Positions 1 through 10,336 are shown, counted from the first letter of the stretch. The stretch is 64,000 nucleotides of DNA from Bacteroides sp. (GCA_014801585.1 JAAVDX010000021.1:20148-84147); one strand, 5' to 3'. The notes: generated from the sequence alone by a model not told the origin. Translations and numbers: made by a program.

Positions 1-1
1 A

Positions 2-253
2 ATGGAGGAACTGATAGTCGTGCTTGAAGGTATCGACGACATGACCTCGGCCAACGCTGAAAAGATCGTGCTCGACTGGATCGCATCTAAGGAATATCAT
101 CTCGGCAACGTGATGAATGCCTTCCGTCTGGCCGTAGTCGGTCAGTGTAAGGGTCCGCACATGTTTGATATTACCGAACTTATGCCCAAGTCGGAAGTAA
201 TCGCACGCATCCGTCGCGCTGTCGAGAATATTCCGGCTCCGGCGGCTGAGTGA
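2..253 (+). CDS. gltX: Glutamate--tRNA ligase, C-terminal end (5' truncated by window edge)
   Basis: Translation ...[37 protein letters not shown] is typical of the GltX C-terminus; the frame is open to the window edge. Confidence 0.85.
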   Translation: MEELIVVLEGIDDMTSANAEKIVLDWIASKEYHLGNVMNAFRLAVVGQCKGPHMFDITELMPKSEVIARIRRAVENIPAPAAE

Positions 254-322
254 ATCCGGCCCTGTCAGCCGCTCGATGGCAGTACCCCCCGTTTCACGTC
301 CGTATACCCCCTTCTTTAGGAT

Positions 323-1591
323 ATGCTACTTTACGATCTCGGAATCTATCTCTATCGTCAGGGAATCCGAATTGCAGCCCATACATCCCGCCACGCCAAG
401 CCCCGACTTCTCAACGAGGGGCTCGGCGAGGTATGGGATCGTCTGCTCCCGCTGAAAAGCGGTGAAGGTCGCAATGTATGGATTCACGTCGCTTCATTGG
501 GAGAGTTTGAGCAGGGCCGACCCCTGATCGAACGTCTGAAGCGCGAACATCCCGAACTGCGCATCATTCTTACCTTCTTCTCCCCTTCCGGCTATGAGGT
601 AAGAAAGAATTACAAGGAGGCCGATATCGTGGCTTACCTCCCGATAGATACTCCGCGCAATGTCAGCAGATTTCTGGATATCGTCAGGCCTGAGATGGCA
701 ATCTTCGTGAAATATGAGTTCTGGCTCAATTATCTGAAGGAGTTACGCCGACGCGAGATTCCGACCTATCTCATCAGCGGCATTTTCCGCCCGGATCAAC
801 TCTTCTTCAAGTCGTATGGCGGTTTCTACCGCAATGCGCTCCGTACATTCCGCCGACTCTACGTGCAGGATGAACGCAGCCGCCGACTGCTTGACGGAAT
901 CGGCATTACTGACGTGACGGTCGCCGGCGACACTCGTTTCGACCGTGTGACCGATATTATGCGCGGAGTCAAACCCCATCGCATACTCGACCTCTTCTGT
1001 AAAGCTCCCGGCGATGAGCGTCTGACATTTCTCGCCGGCAGCTCCTGGCCGGAGGATGAGGCAGTCTACGCGGAATGGCTGAGGGAGTCAGGGGATTCAG
1101 TCAAAGGTGTGATTGCGCCGCATGAATTCGATGCCGAGCGTCTGAAGCGATTGCTCGGACTATTCGGAGATAAGGCTGTGCTGATGAGCGAGGCAGAAGG
1201 AAATCCTGAACTGTTGGAGGGGAAACAGGTTCTTATAATCGATTGTTTCGGGTTGCTTGCTTCGGCCTATTCCTATGCCGACATAGCCTATGTAGGAGGT
1301 GGATTCGGAGCCGGACTCCACAACATCAACGAAGCCGCCGTCTATGGCATACCGGTCTTTTACGGCCCGAACCATTCGAAATTCATCGAAGCGGAGGAGA
1401 TGAAAACGCAAGGGGGTGGCATTGCGATCAATTCCAAAGAGGAATTCCGCGAGAAAGCCGACCGACTCCTTGCCGACCCCTCCGAACGCAAGGCGCTCGG
1501 CCAACGCTCCGCAACCTACATCCGCTCCAAACTCGGAGCGACCGACATAATCTACTCCGACCTATTTGCGACCACTGCGAATATGAGATAG
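323..1591 (+). CDS. waaA: 3-deoxy-D-manno-octulosonic acid transferase
   Basis: 422 aa; KdtA motifs (WIHVASLGEFEQGRPLIERL, GIFRPDQLFF, AYVGGGFGAGLHNINEAAVYGIPVFYGPNH). Confidence 0.93.
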   Translation: MLLYDLGIYLYRQGIRIAAHTSRHAKPRLLNEGLGEVWDRLLPLKSGEGRNVWIHVASLGEFEQGRPLIERLKREHPELRIILTFFSPSGYEVRKNYKEADIVAYLPIDTPRNVSRFLDIVRPEMAIFVKYEFWLNYLKELRRREIPTYLISGIFRPDQLFFKSYGGFYRNALRTFRRLYVQDERSRRLLDGIGITDVTVAGDTRFDRVTDIMRGVKPHRILDLFCKAPGDERLTFLAGSSWPEDEAVYAEWLRESGDSVKGVIAPHEFDAERLKRLLGLFGDKAVLMSEAEGNPELLEGKQVLIIDCFGLLASAYSYADIAYVGGGFGAGLHNINEAAVYGIPVFYGPNHSKFIEAEEMKTQGGGIAINSKEEFREKADRLLADPSERKALGQRSATYIRSKLGATDIIYSDLFATTANMR

Positions 1592-1593
1592 AA

Positions 1594-1636
1594 TCTACCG
1601 CCTCTATTCTAAAACATAAGGATACAGGCGGTAGAT
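1594..1636 (+). terminator. Inverted-repeat terminator downstream of waaA (duplicated at 5646-5688)
   Basis: tctaccgcct...aggcggtaga inverted repeat directly after the waaA stop; the same element follows the C25 peptidase gene. Confidence 0.6.
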
Positions 1637-1638
1637 TA

Positions 1639-1726
1639 ATTATACACAAGGGTCAGAAAGTATTGAAACGTTAGACTCACATAATCCGTAAAAACTCAGA
1701 GAAATAATCGATTAATGGTATGACGG
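1639..1726 (+). pseudogene. 3'-end remnant of a BspA-like LRR gene (near-identical to 6844-6931)
   Basis: attatacacaagggtcagaaagtattgaaacgttagactcacataatccgt... matches the 3' end and downstream flank of the 5704-6879 gene with about one mismatch in 88 bases. Confidence 0.85.
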
Positions 1727-1985
1727 ATCTGATTTATTACCTTTTAATTTGCTTTTACAGATATTTTAAATTACATTTGCACTCGAAAAGTAGTGTCACT
1801 TATTCTTCACAATTCTGCACTCTTTTTTCATTATAATTTCTAACACCTCAACACCTCTGTATATTCGTAATGATTCCCATCTTATACAGTCTATTATACG
1901 GAGATTAATATTCCGTATTCTATTATACAGGATGGAGAAGTTGTATATAACAAGAAAATTATAAAACATTAATATTGCATCAATT

Positions 1986-3062
1986 ATGAGAACTCTAAAT
2001 TATGGCAGATGGATTCAATATGTTTCCGTTCTCATACTCCTATTTCTCGTGGAAATGCCTGTCGTTGCTGAGACTGTAGTCATTGAACATGAGGCGAGGG
2101 TGTTCCAACACGAAGGACTGACTTATAAAGTAATAGATCCTTATGCCAAACCTCTCAAGCTCGCCCTTATTGACGTAAGAGAGGATTTACGGGGTAATAT
2201 AGTAATTCCTGAAGAGTTATATATTACAACTACATTACGGCTTGACAAAGAACCCGTAAGAGCAATAGTTGTTAGAATCGCTGATAATTTCTTAGCCAAT
2301 TGGAATGAGAAAAATAAAAATGCTGAAGCAACTTTTCTTATCAAATTTGATTTACCCTCCACTGTGAGAAGTATTGGTGACAACGCATTCGCAAGTTGGG
2401 ATCGAGTGAATAGAATTATACTCAAAGAAGGATTAGAAAATATAGGAGCTTTCGCATTTAAGAATTCAGAGTTATGGGATATAACGATTCCGGAGTCTGT
2501 AATATACCTCGGATACGGATGCTTCCAGGACTCAAGAAATCTAAGAAAAATCATTCTCCCTTCAACTTTAAAAGCATTAGGCGGAAACGTTTTCTCATAT
2601 ACTATACTTGAGGATATTTATTGCTATGCTGCAACACCACCTATTGCCGACGAATCCGATTTCGGATTGGATGAATCTTTAAGTCTATATCTTCCCTTAG
2701 AAACCAAGCGGGTTGACTTCGCAAGGTGTAGAATTCACGTACCTGCGGAGTCGGTCGAACTCTACAAAAATGCTCCGGGATGGGAAATATTCTTCAATAT
2801 CGTTCCGCTTACTGATGAGGATATTCTTTCCTCAACGGAGAGAATTGAGGAGTCATTAGCTACCGCCGGCAATATTGACTATACGGTAAATGACGGGAAC
2901 CTAACCGTAGCAACTCATGCAGGAGATAAATTGACCGTATATGACACCAACGGAATTTGCTTGCAACAGGCATCTTTCGCTTCCGATGATACTTTCTCCT
3001 ACAAAGGCTCAGGCATAGTAATACTTTACGTCAACAATAACAGCGTAACAGTTGCCCTGTAA
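1986..3062 (+). CDS. BspA-like leucine-rich-repeat surface protein
   Basis: Signal-like N-terminus; LRR_5-type repeats (VRSIGDNAFASWDRVNRIILKEGLENIGAFAFKNS, ITIPESVIYLGYGCFQDS); C-terminus VYDTNGICLQQASF...GIVILYVNNNSVTVAL shared with the 14753-15808 paralogue. Confidence 0.8.
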   Translation: MRTLNYGRWIQYVSVLILLFLVEMPVVAETVVIEHEARVFQHEGLTYKVIDPYAKPLKLALIDVREDLRGNIVIPEELYITTTLRLDKEPVRAIVVRIADNFLANWNEKNKNAEATFLIKFDLPSTVRSIGDNAFASWDRVNRIILKEGLENIGAFAFKNSELWDITIPESVIYLGYGCFQDSRNLRKIILPSTLKALGGNVFSYTILEDIYCYAATPPIADESDFGLDESLSLYLPLETKRVDFARCRIHVPAESVELYKNAPGWEIFFNIVPLTDEDILSSTERIEESLATAGNIDYTVNDGNLTVATHAGDKLTVYDTNGICLQQASFASDDTFSYKGSGIVILYVNNNSVTVAL

Positions 3063-3245
3063 GATCATCTCAACAAGAAATGTAAAACCTTTCTAATTGA
3101 AGATATACTTCAAAGTTCACCATTTATATTAGATCATTCTCTATTTCTTCTATTTTTTTGGGATATTGTTTAAATTTTGTTTGGATAATCATATAATTTG
3201 ATTATCTTTGCATTCGATATCATTTTTTAACTAAACCTCATTTAT

Positions 3246-5636
3246 ATGAAACGCTTATTGTTCATCCTATTAATTTTGCCTTTCGTTGCGCTATGCTACG
3301 GGAAGGTAAAACACATGGGTTACAGTGAATCCGGAATTGTGATTGAATACGACTTTTCTGATTTCACTTCAACTCCGGATCCTGCAGATCCCAGTCTTTC
3401 ACACTTCATAGTTCAAGGATGCTCGATCATGAAAGGTGAGGGGCTACCTGCACTCCCATTCAAAGGGGAAAGTTTCGAAATTCCTAAGGGGATTACTCTT
3501 GGCGAAATCCAGATTGAGGAAATTACCGACACCATAATAGGCAAATGTGCGCCGGCTAGATTATTTTATTCAGACAGCGAACCTATTCCTACAACAAATG
3601 AAAATAATATTATTCCCTATGACGGAATATGGCCATCGACTTCGGCTTGTCTTGGAGAAACTGGGACATATAGAGACCGGCAGATAGGTAAAGTAATTAT
3701 CTATCCGGTTCGTTATGATTATAATAACGAAATGGCAGTAGTTAGTAAACGTCTTAAAATAACAATCCCTTTTATTAACTCTCCAGTCACATATAATTTA
3801 TCGGAAGATGAATCTGAACATTCTTTACCCAAAGATATGTTTTCCGCGTATTGTCCTCTAAATCTTCAAGTATCTAATGAAGTCACTCCAGTGGGTTCTG
3901 CTTATCAACCTCCGGTATTACTTCCAACTTTGATGATGGTTACACCTAAAAGATTTGAAGAACCTATAAGAACATTTGCTAAATGGAAACAGCGAATGGG
4001 GTACTCCGTATATATTGAAGTAGTATCTGACGAATCTAAACTTTTAGATCCTAATTATACCAAATCTCTTATTACAAACAGATACAAAACTGACAAGAAT
4101 CTCGAGTATGTACTTCTCGTGGGAGGTGGAGATATTATCCGGCCTTGTGAGGGGAAATATACCGTAAAGTTTGACAATGTTACAAATCCAAGAAAAGTTT
4201 ATACAGATTTTTATTTTTGTTGTATGGATGGAGATAATGACTTTACTCCAGATTTGGTAATTGGCAGATTCCCCGCTCATAATGTTGAGGATTTAAATGC
4301 TATGATTTCTAAAACCATGCACTATGAAAAGAATCCTCCCGTTTCATATCCCAATTTTTATCAAACAGGCATTCATATTGGCGAATGGGAGGACCAAGCA
4401 AAATCAACTGGTAAAGCTGGCTTCGAAAGACGTAATTTTATATGGACATCCGAATGGTTCCGTAACCAATTAATTACAAATTTTGGATTAGACGTAAAAA
4501 GACTATATTACAAATATTCCACGGCGACTCCTACTCATTACGCTAATGGAATCGGCCTTACACAAGATTTAAAGGATTACTTCTTAACTAATAATCTTAC
4601 CACCTCACAAATCAATGGCGCCATAAATACAGGGGCTCTTTATATCCTTGCAAGGTGCCACGGAGGTGTAAGCGTTTGGACTAACCTCGGATATAACGAG
4701 AATTACGTTCGAAATCTTATAAACTTAAACAGACTTTCATTTGTATATGCCGTCAATTGCAACTCTGGAATAATCTACAATCCTGAAATTAAAGCGGAAC
4801 AAAGTAGATACATAGATTATTCACTTTGTGAAGAATTCTTACGTAATAATCATGGTGGTGCGGTATGCGCGCTGGGTGCCAATGGGGAATCAGATAGTGA
4901 TTACAACGATTTCTTAGCAGCTGCAATCTTCAATGCCACCTATGTCAATAGTGCCTTAGGATTTGAAATACCCAATGCATTAGATTTTATGAATCAATTT
5001 GGCTTATTTTCTGAGTTCGGCAAAATATGTCAGGCGGCTATAGAAAATATGGTAGTTCAAGCGGACGGATATTCCGTAATTGGAAAGCGATTTGACCAAG
5101 CAAGGTATAATCGAGAATGCTATAATTGCTTGGGAGATCCCACTGTAAGATTCAATATATCTGCCCCAATTATAAAAGATGCGGAACATTTAAGAACAGA
5201 AAATAATGAGGCAAGATTAGATCCGCGCATGATAGTGGATGCAAGATTAGATCAATTAACCTTTGGTTATTCTAATCTTGCTTTATGGGGTCCTGAATTT
5301 CTTGGGAAGGATGCTGATGGCAATGAACGAGACTTGACCGGGTATTCTCTGATTGGTGATGGTTATGTTCCCATACTATTAGAAGAATATCAAGAATCTC
5401 ATTCATTATCAAAACCTATCATATCCTCAATTAAAGGAGATGATTCAAATATTTTTATTAACCTCACTGGACCAACAACAAATACCTACGTATGCTTATA
5501 TGACATATACGGGAATAGGGTTAATATAACTGAGGTTTCGAATGAATCTATGATAGTTCCCAAACCAAATGGGATGAGCATTATTACCCTTGAAAAGGAT
5601 GGAGTCATTTTAGACTCTGCTAAACTTCATAAATAA
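3246..5636 (+). CDS. Gingipain-like C25 family cysteine peptidase
   Basis: 796 aa; LMMVTPKRFEEPIRTFAKWKQRMGYSVYIEVV, EYVLLVGGGDIIRP, catalytic-type His (ILARCHGG) and Cys (VYAVNCNSGI); C-terminal Ig-like/sorting-type tail. Confidence 0.8.
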   Translation: MKRLLFILLILPFVALCYGKVKHMGYSESGIVIEYDFSDFTSTPDPADPSLSHFIVQGCSIMKGEGLPALPFKGESFEIPKGITLGEIQIEEITDTIIGKCAPARLFYSDSEPIPTTNENNIIPYDGIWPSTSACLGETGTYRDRQIGKVIIYPVRYDYNNEMAVVSKRLKITIPFINSPVTYNLSEDESEHSLPKDMFSAYCPLNLQVSNEVTPVGSAYQPPVLLPTLMMVTPKRFEEPIRTFAKWKQRMGYSVYIEVVSDESKLLDPNYTKSLITNRYKTDKNLEYVLLVGGGDIIRPCEGKYTVKFDNVTNPRKVYTDFYFCCMDGDNDFTPDLVIGRFPAHNVEDLNAMISKTMHYEKNPPVSYPNFYQTGIHIGEWEDQAKSTGKAGFERRNFIWTSEWFRNQLITNFGLDVKRLYYKYSTATPTHYANGIGLTQDLKDYFLTNNLTTSQINGAINTGALYILARCHGGVSVWTNLGYNENYVRNLINLNRLSFVYAVNCNSGIIYNPEIKAEQSRYIDYSLCEEFLRNNHGGAVCALGANGESDSDYNDFLAAAIFNATYVNSALGFEIPNALDFMNQFGLFSEFGKICQAAIENMVVQADGYSVIGKRFDQARYNRECYNCLGDPTVRFNISAPIIKDAEHLRTENNEARLDPRMIVDARLDQLTFGYSNLALWGPEFLGKDADGNERDLTGYSLIGDGYVPILLEEYQESHSLSKPIISSIKGDDSNIFINLTGPTTNTYVCLYDIYGNRVNITEVSNESMIVPKPNGMSIITLEKDGVILDSAKLHK

Positions 5637-5645
5637 AACTAATAA

Positions 5646-5688
5646 ATCTATCGCCTTTATTCTAAAACGCTTAGATAAAGGCGGTAGA
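5646..5688 (+). terminator. Inverted-repeat terminator (paralogous to 1594-1636)
   Basis: tctatcgccttt...aaaggcggtaga. Confidence 0.55.
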
Positions 5689-5703
5689 TTAAAATCAACA
5701 TAC

Positions 5704-6879
5704 ATGAAACAAAAATTATTTATAACACTTAGCATCCTTTGTTCCGCTATGGCTATTTATGCAGAGGAGAATAATAGCGACCGTACATGGTGGGATAAAG
5801 ACAATTGTCTGTTAGACGGGGAATGCTATTATATAGAAGAGGATGTAGTGTATGATCCTTGGACAAAAACGGAATATCGCCTCGATGACTGGATTGAATT
5901 TTATGGCGAGTACGGTGCAGGCATTAAGTATGGATTTCATATAGAGAACAAGGACAGATTGGAAGTCTCCATAACTGCACCTTTCGTAGCTCATGCCACT
6001 GAACCGGACAACTTTGTAGAGAAACATATTATTCTCCCGGATAGAGTTGAACATAATGGGAAAACCTATTCGGTAACAGCTATTCAGAATAGTCCTGCCT
6101 TTAGAGCAAACCGGATAGAACTGCCTTCTTCCATCAGATATATCAGTTCGAATAATTATTCCACTAATGAGGAAGATTCAGAATATTCCATATATGATAG
6201 ATGTAAGGCAGAGTTCATCTTTAACGAGGGTCTTGAGACAATTATGGATAACGTATTCTTCCGTGCGGATATTTCCTCGCTTAAATTACCGGGGTCATTG
6301 CGGTCGATTGGTAGCGATTTCGCGGGGAAATGTCGAAATCTTGAGTCTGTGGATTTTAACGAAGGCCTGATTTCTATCGGAGAAAATGCACTCTCAGACT
6401 GTCCGAGAATTACAGAAATAGATCTCCCTTCCACTCTGCTCACCTTAGGGCGCAACTCGTTCAATTCATGCGAAAACCTCGAAAAGCTCCATATCTCACG
6501 CTGGATTCGCAACCGCAACGGTTTTGAAGGAATTGCCAACAACTGTCCTAACATCAAAGAGATTGTCTACGACAGCAATACTCCCTATCCCGCCGTCAAC
6601 TCCTTCAATAAGGTCAATAAGGAGGAATGTACCCTCTACGTTCCCTATCGTCGCGGATATGTATATGCACAGACAGAAGGATGGAAGGAATTCAGAAATA
6701 TCGTAGAGATGGACGAACTTACCACTGCTCTACATCCTGCTGACGTAGCCCAAAATGCAAACTCAACTACAGATGAGGATGTCTATACGACCCTTGAAGG
6801 TATCCGCTATGAGGAATGGAACGAGATTCCTTCTAACACCATCATTATACACAAGGGTCAGAAAGTATTGAAACGTTAG
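5704..6879 (+). CDS. BspA-like leucine-rich-repeat surface protein
   Basis: Signal-like N-terminus; LRR_5 repeats (LRSIGSDFAGKCRNLESVDFNEGLISIGENALSDC...); tail NTIIIHKGQKVLKR resembling a type IX sorting-domain end. Confidence 0.8.
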   Translation: MKQKLFITLSILCSAMAIYAEENNSDRTWWDKDNCLLDGECYYIEEDVVYDPWTKTEYRLDDWIEFYGEYGAGIKYGFHIENKDRLEVSITAPFVAHATEPDNFVEKHIILPDRVEHNGKTYSVTAIQNSPAFRANRIELPSSIRYISSNNYSTNEEDSEYSIYDRCKAEFIFNEGLETIMDNVFFRADISSLKLPGSLRSIGSDFAGKCRNLESVDFNEGLISIGENALSDCPRITEIDLPSTLLTLGRNSFNSCENLEKLHISRWIRNRNGFEGIANNCPNIKEIVYDSNTPYPAVNSFNKVNKEECTLYVPYRRGYVYAQTEGWKEFRNIVEMDELTTALHPADVAQNANSTTDEDVYTTLEGIRYEEWNEIPSNTIIIHKGQKVLKR

Positions 6880-6987
6880 ACTCACATAATCCGTAAAAAC
6901 TCAGAGAAATAATCGATTAATGGTATAACGGCTATAGGGAGCCTACCGATTATGATCGGAATATTTGGAAACGCGGAGAAATTTTTG

Positions 6988-6995
6988 TAACTTTG
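6988..6995 (+). promoter_or_regulatory. Bacteroidetes-type -7 element (TAACTTTG) upstream of greA
   Basis: ttttTGTAACTTTGcattg fits the TAnnTTTG consensus. Confidence 0.6.
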
Positions 6996-7146
6996 CATTG
7001 TAGTTCTTAAGTAGACTATTAAAAGGTTTGAGATATGAAAGGGTCTCTTCCCGGATGCTCGCTGCATATGGGAAGGGGTTCCTTCTTTTTTAACCTCTTA
7101 TTAATTCTAACCGGTATTAATCCGATAATCAACAAAAATCATAACC

Positions 7147-7608
7147 ATGGCATACCTCACACAAGAAGGATACGACAAGAAAATGCAGGAACTCGCCGAA
7201 CTCGAGGCACAGCGTCCCGCCATCAAGGCTGCTATCGCTGAGGCACGCGACAAAGGCGACCTTTCCGAAAATGCTGAATACGATGCGGCCAAGGAAGCTC
7301 AGGGTCTTCTCGAAATGAAGATTGCCAAACTGAAGGAACTCGTAGCCAACGCACGCATCATCGACGACTCTCAGCTCAACACCGACGAAGTGCAGCTTCT
7401 CAATAAAGTGACTATCAAGAATCTCGCTAACGGAATGGTAGTGACCTACACTATCGTCACTGAGAGCGAGGCAAACTTCCGCGAGAACAAACTCGCATCG
7501 ACCACACCCATCGCAGCCGCTCTGATCGGTCATAAGGTGGGCGACGTAGTCACCTGTCAGGTGCCGGTCGGCGAGATGAAGTTTGAAATCATCAAGATCG
7601 AAATCTAA
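7147..7608 (+). CDS. greA: Transcription elongation factor GreA
   Basis: MAYLTQEGYDKKMQELAELEAQRPAIKAAIAEARDKGDLSENAEYDAAKEAQG... Confidence 0.96.
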   Translation: MAYLTQEGYDKKMQELAELEAQRPAIKAAIAEARDKGDLSENAEYDAAKEAQGLLEMKIAKLKELVANARIIDDSQLNTDEVQLLNKVTIKNLANGMVVTYTIVTESEANFRENKLASTTPIAAALIGHKVGDVVTCQVPVGEMKFEIIKIEI

Positions 7609-7621
7609 GGAGGCCGCAGAA

Positions 7622-8014
7622 ATGACTATTTTCTCAAAAATCATAGCCGGAGAGATCCCCTGCTATAAGATTGCTGAAAATGATAAATTCTTCGCATTTC
7701 TCGATATCAACCCGGTCAACTGGGGTCACACCCTGGTAGTGCCCAAGCAGGAGACCGATTATATCTTCGACCTCTCCGACGACGAAATCGGCGAGATGAT
7801 GAAGTTTGCGAAGAAAGTGGCCGTAGCGATTAAAGAAGCTATGCCCTGCCGCAAGGTCGGAATGGCCGTAATCGGCCTGGAAGTGCCCCACGCCCATATC
7901 CACCTCATCCCCCTCAAGCAGGAAGGCGACATGGACTTCTCCAAAAAGATCTCCGACCCCGACCCGGAAAAGATGAAGCAGATCGCCAAAGCAATCTCCG
8001 GTGCCGTAAAATGA
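7622..8014 (+). CDS. HIT family protein
   Basis: MTIFSKIIAGEIPCYKIAENDKFFAFLDINPVNWGHTLVVPK...VPHAHIHLIPL (HxHxH). Start chosen at ATG 7622 rather than the overlapping upstream ORF start. Confidence 0.93.
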   Translation: MTIFSKIIAGEIPCYKIAENDKFFAFLDINPVNWGHTLVVPKQETDYIFDLSDDEIGEMMKFAKKVAVAIKEAMPCRKVGMAVIGLEVPHAHIHLIPLKQEGDMDFSKKISDPDPEKMKQIAKAISGAVK

Positions 8015-8189
8015 CGTCGTAAAATTATTCTTGCATAATAAGTCAAGGACTTGCTCTTACCCTCCCTAAGGGACTCTGAGCGGGTCCTTAACTTATTTTA
8101 GGAAGGATGATAAGGATTTTGGAGGGCGGAATTTTGGGAAGTTGAATTTTTTCGCTATTTTTGTAGCTCAATCACTAAACGACTGCAAA

Positions 8190-8621
8190 ATGACAGTAAA
8201 TGAAGTTCAAGACGAGATCGTAGAGGAATTCTCCGAGCTCACCGATTGGATGGACCGATATGCCTACATCATCGATTTAGGCAATACGCTGCCGGAATTT
8301 CCGGAAACCGAAAAAACTCCTGCCAACCTCATCGAGGGTTGCCAGAGCCGAGTGTGGATCACGGCCAAAAAGGCCGACGACGGCCATATCGATTTCCACG
8401 CCGACTCCGACGCCATGATCGTGAAGGGTATCGTATCGCTGCTCCTCAAGGTGCTCGACCATCGCACTCCCGATGAGATCCTCGACGCCGACCTCTATTT
8501 CATCGACAAGATCGGACTCAGCAGCCATCTCTCCCCTACTCGCTCCAACGGGCTTGTAGCGATGGTAAAACAGATCCGCAACTACGCCCGGGCCTTCAAA
8601 GCCCTCGAAGCGGCAGGCTAA
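8190..8621 (+). CDS. sufE: SufE family protein (cysteine desulfuration)
   Basis: MTVNEVQDEIVEEFSELTDWMDRYAYIIDLGNTLPEFPETEKTPANLIEGCQSRVWI; promoter-like TATTTTTG just upstream. Confidence 0.9.
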   Translation: MTVNEVQDEIVEEFSELTDWMDRYAYIIDLGNTLPEFPETEKTPANLIEGCQSRVWITAKKADDGHIDFHADSDAMIVKGIVSLLLKVLDHRTPDEILDADLYFIDKIGLSSHLSPTRSNGLVAMVKQIRNYARAFKALEAAG

Positions 8622-8757
8622 GACAGCTTACGAAAAAAATCAGTGGACTGTTTCCATACACCCCCCACTTCCGGAGCTCCGCGTATTATCGGAGTTTCCC
8701 CGTGAATCGACCTTAACTCAATACCAACTAATTCTTTATCTCTAACACATCTAACGA

Positions 8758-10308
8758 ATGTTCAAAAATCAACCCAAAGGCCTTATTCCGGCCGCGTTGA
8801 GCAACATGGGTGAGCGCTTCGGCTACTACATCATGAACGCCGTGCTCGTGCTTTTCCTTTGCTCAAAATTCGGATTGAAAGAGGAGACTGCTACTATCGT
8901 CTACTCCTGTTTCTATGCCGGCATCTACGTGTTGTCACTTGTCGGCGGTCTGATCGCCGACCGTACTCAGAACTATAAGGGCACTATCATCTCAGGCCTC
9001 TTAGTGATGACTTTAGGCTATGTAGTGCTGGCAATTCCAATATTTGCCGACGGCAACAACACTGCGTGGCTCCTTACCCTCACTTGCTGCGCACTCTTCA
9101 TGATCGCATTCGGCAACGGTCTGTTCAAGGGAAATCTGCAAGCTCTTGTAGGTCAGCTCTACGACAATCCCAAATATGCTTCGCAGCGCGACTCCGGATT
9201 CCAGATCTTCTACGTCTTCATCAACATCGGCGGACTGATTGCCCCGTTCGTGGCTCCGATGCTCCGTTCATGGTGGCTTGAGGCTCACAACCTCCTCTAT
9301 AACGCTGATCTTCCGGCTCTCTGCCATCAGTATCTCAGCGTGACCGACAGCATGGTCGGCATGGAAAATATCAACAACCTCTATGCACTGGCAACTCAGG
9401 TAGGCCACTCAATGGACGCTACCACCAACGCTGCTGAAATCAGCGCATTCTGCTCGGAATATCTCAAGATCTTCAATGAAGGTATCCATTATTCCTTCAT
9501 TGCTTCCGTAGCGGCTATGCTGATCTCTCTCTGCATCTTTATCGCCACTAAGAAAGGTCTTCCCTCTCCCGCTAAAAAAGAAGCCGCAGAGACTGTCAAA
9601 TACACTGCCGAAGAAAAGCAGGCAATGGCAAAGGAAATCAAGCAACGCATGTACGCTCTCTTCGCAGTGCTGGGCATCGCTATCTTCTTCTGGTTCTCTT
9701 TCCATCAGAACGGCACTTCTCTCTCCCTTTTCGCCCGCGACTTCGTAAAGACCGATTCCATCGCGCCTGAAATCTGGCAGGCTCTCAACCCACTCTTCGT
9801 GATTCTGCTGACTCCGGTCATCATGTGGTTCTTTGCCTCTCTCGCACGTCGCGGTAAGGTCATTTCCACTCCCCGTAAGATCGCTATCGGTATGGGATTG
9901 GCGGCTATGGCCTACATATTCCTGACTGTAGTCTGCGCGATCGATATGTTCCCCTCCGGCGAAGAGTTCCGCAATATGCCTATTGAGGCCCGCGAGGCCG
10001 CGAAGACAGGACCGTGGGTACTGATCCTGCTCTACTTCTTCCTGACTGTAGCCGAACTGTTCATCTCTCCTCTCGGTCTCTCTTTCGTATCGAAAGTGGC
10101 TCCGAAACATCTTCAGGGTCTCTGTCAGGGTCTGTGGCTCGGCGCTACAGCCGTCGGCAACCTTCTCCTCTGGATCGGCCCGCTGATCTATAACGCTTGT
10201 CCCATCTGGGAGGCATGGGTGGTATTCGCCGCCGTATGTTTCATCTCTATGGGCGCAATGCTCGGAATGGTGAAATGGCTTGAACGCGTCACTGACGAAC
10301 CGCAATAA
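8758..10308 (+). CDS. POT-family peptide MFS transporter
   Basis: 516 aa polytopic; NMGERFGYYIMNAVLVLFLCSKFGL, GGLIADR, DSGFQIFYVFINIGGLIAP. Confidence 0.88.
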   Translation: MFKNQPKGLIPAALSNMGERFGYYIMNAVLVLFLCSKFGLKEETATIVYSCFYAGIYVLSLVGGLIADRTQNYKGTIISGLLVMTLGYVVLAIPIFADGNNTAWLLTLTCCALFMIAFGNGLFKGNLQALVGQLYDNPKYASQRDSGFQIFYVFINIGGLIAPFVAPMLRSWWLEAHNLLYNADLPALCHQYLSVTDSMVGMENINNLYALATQVGHSMDATTNAAEISAFCSEYLKIFNEGIHYSFIASVAAMLISLCIFIATKKGLPSPAKKEAAETVKYTAEEKQAMAKEIKQRMYALFAVLGIAIFFWFSFHQNGTSLSLFARDFVKTDSIAPEIWQALNPLFVILLTPVIMWFFASLARRGKVISTPRKIAIGMGLAAMAYIFLTVVCAIDMFPSGEEFRNMPIEAREAAKTGPWVLILLYFFLTVAELFISPLGLSFVSKVAPKHLQGLCQGLWLGATAVGNLLLWIGPLIYNACPIWEAWVVFAAVCFISMGAMLGMVKWLERVTDEPQ

Positions 10309-10336
10309 ATCCGCCTTAAACGCAAACACATTATAG

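Noticed and set aside
9409-10329. 306-aa minus-strand ORF opposite the POT transporter (similarly 16253-17398 +, 13127-13975 -, 40311-41273 -, 21136-21918 -)
   Set aside because: These are shadow ORFs antisense to well-supported genes; their translations show no recognisable domains and follow the codon pattern of the real gene.
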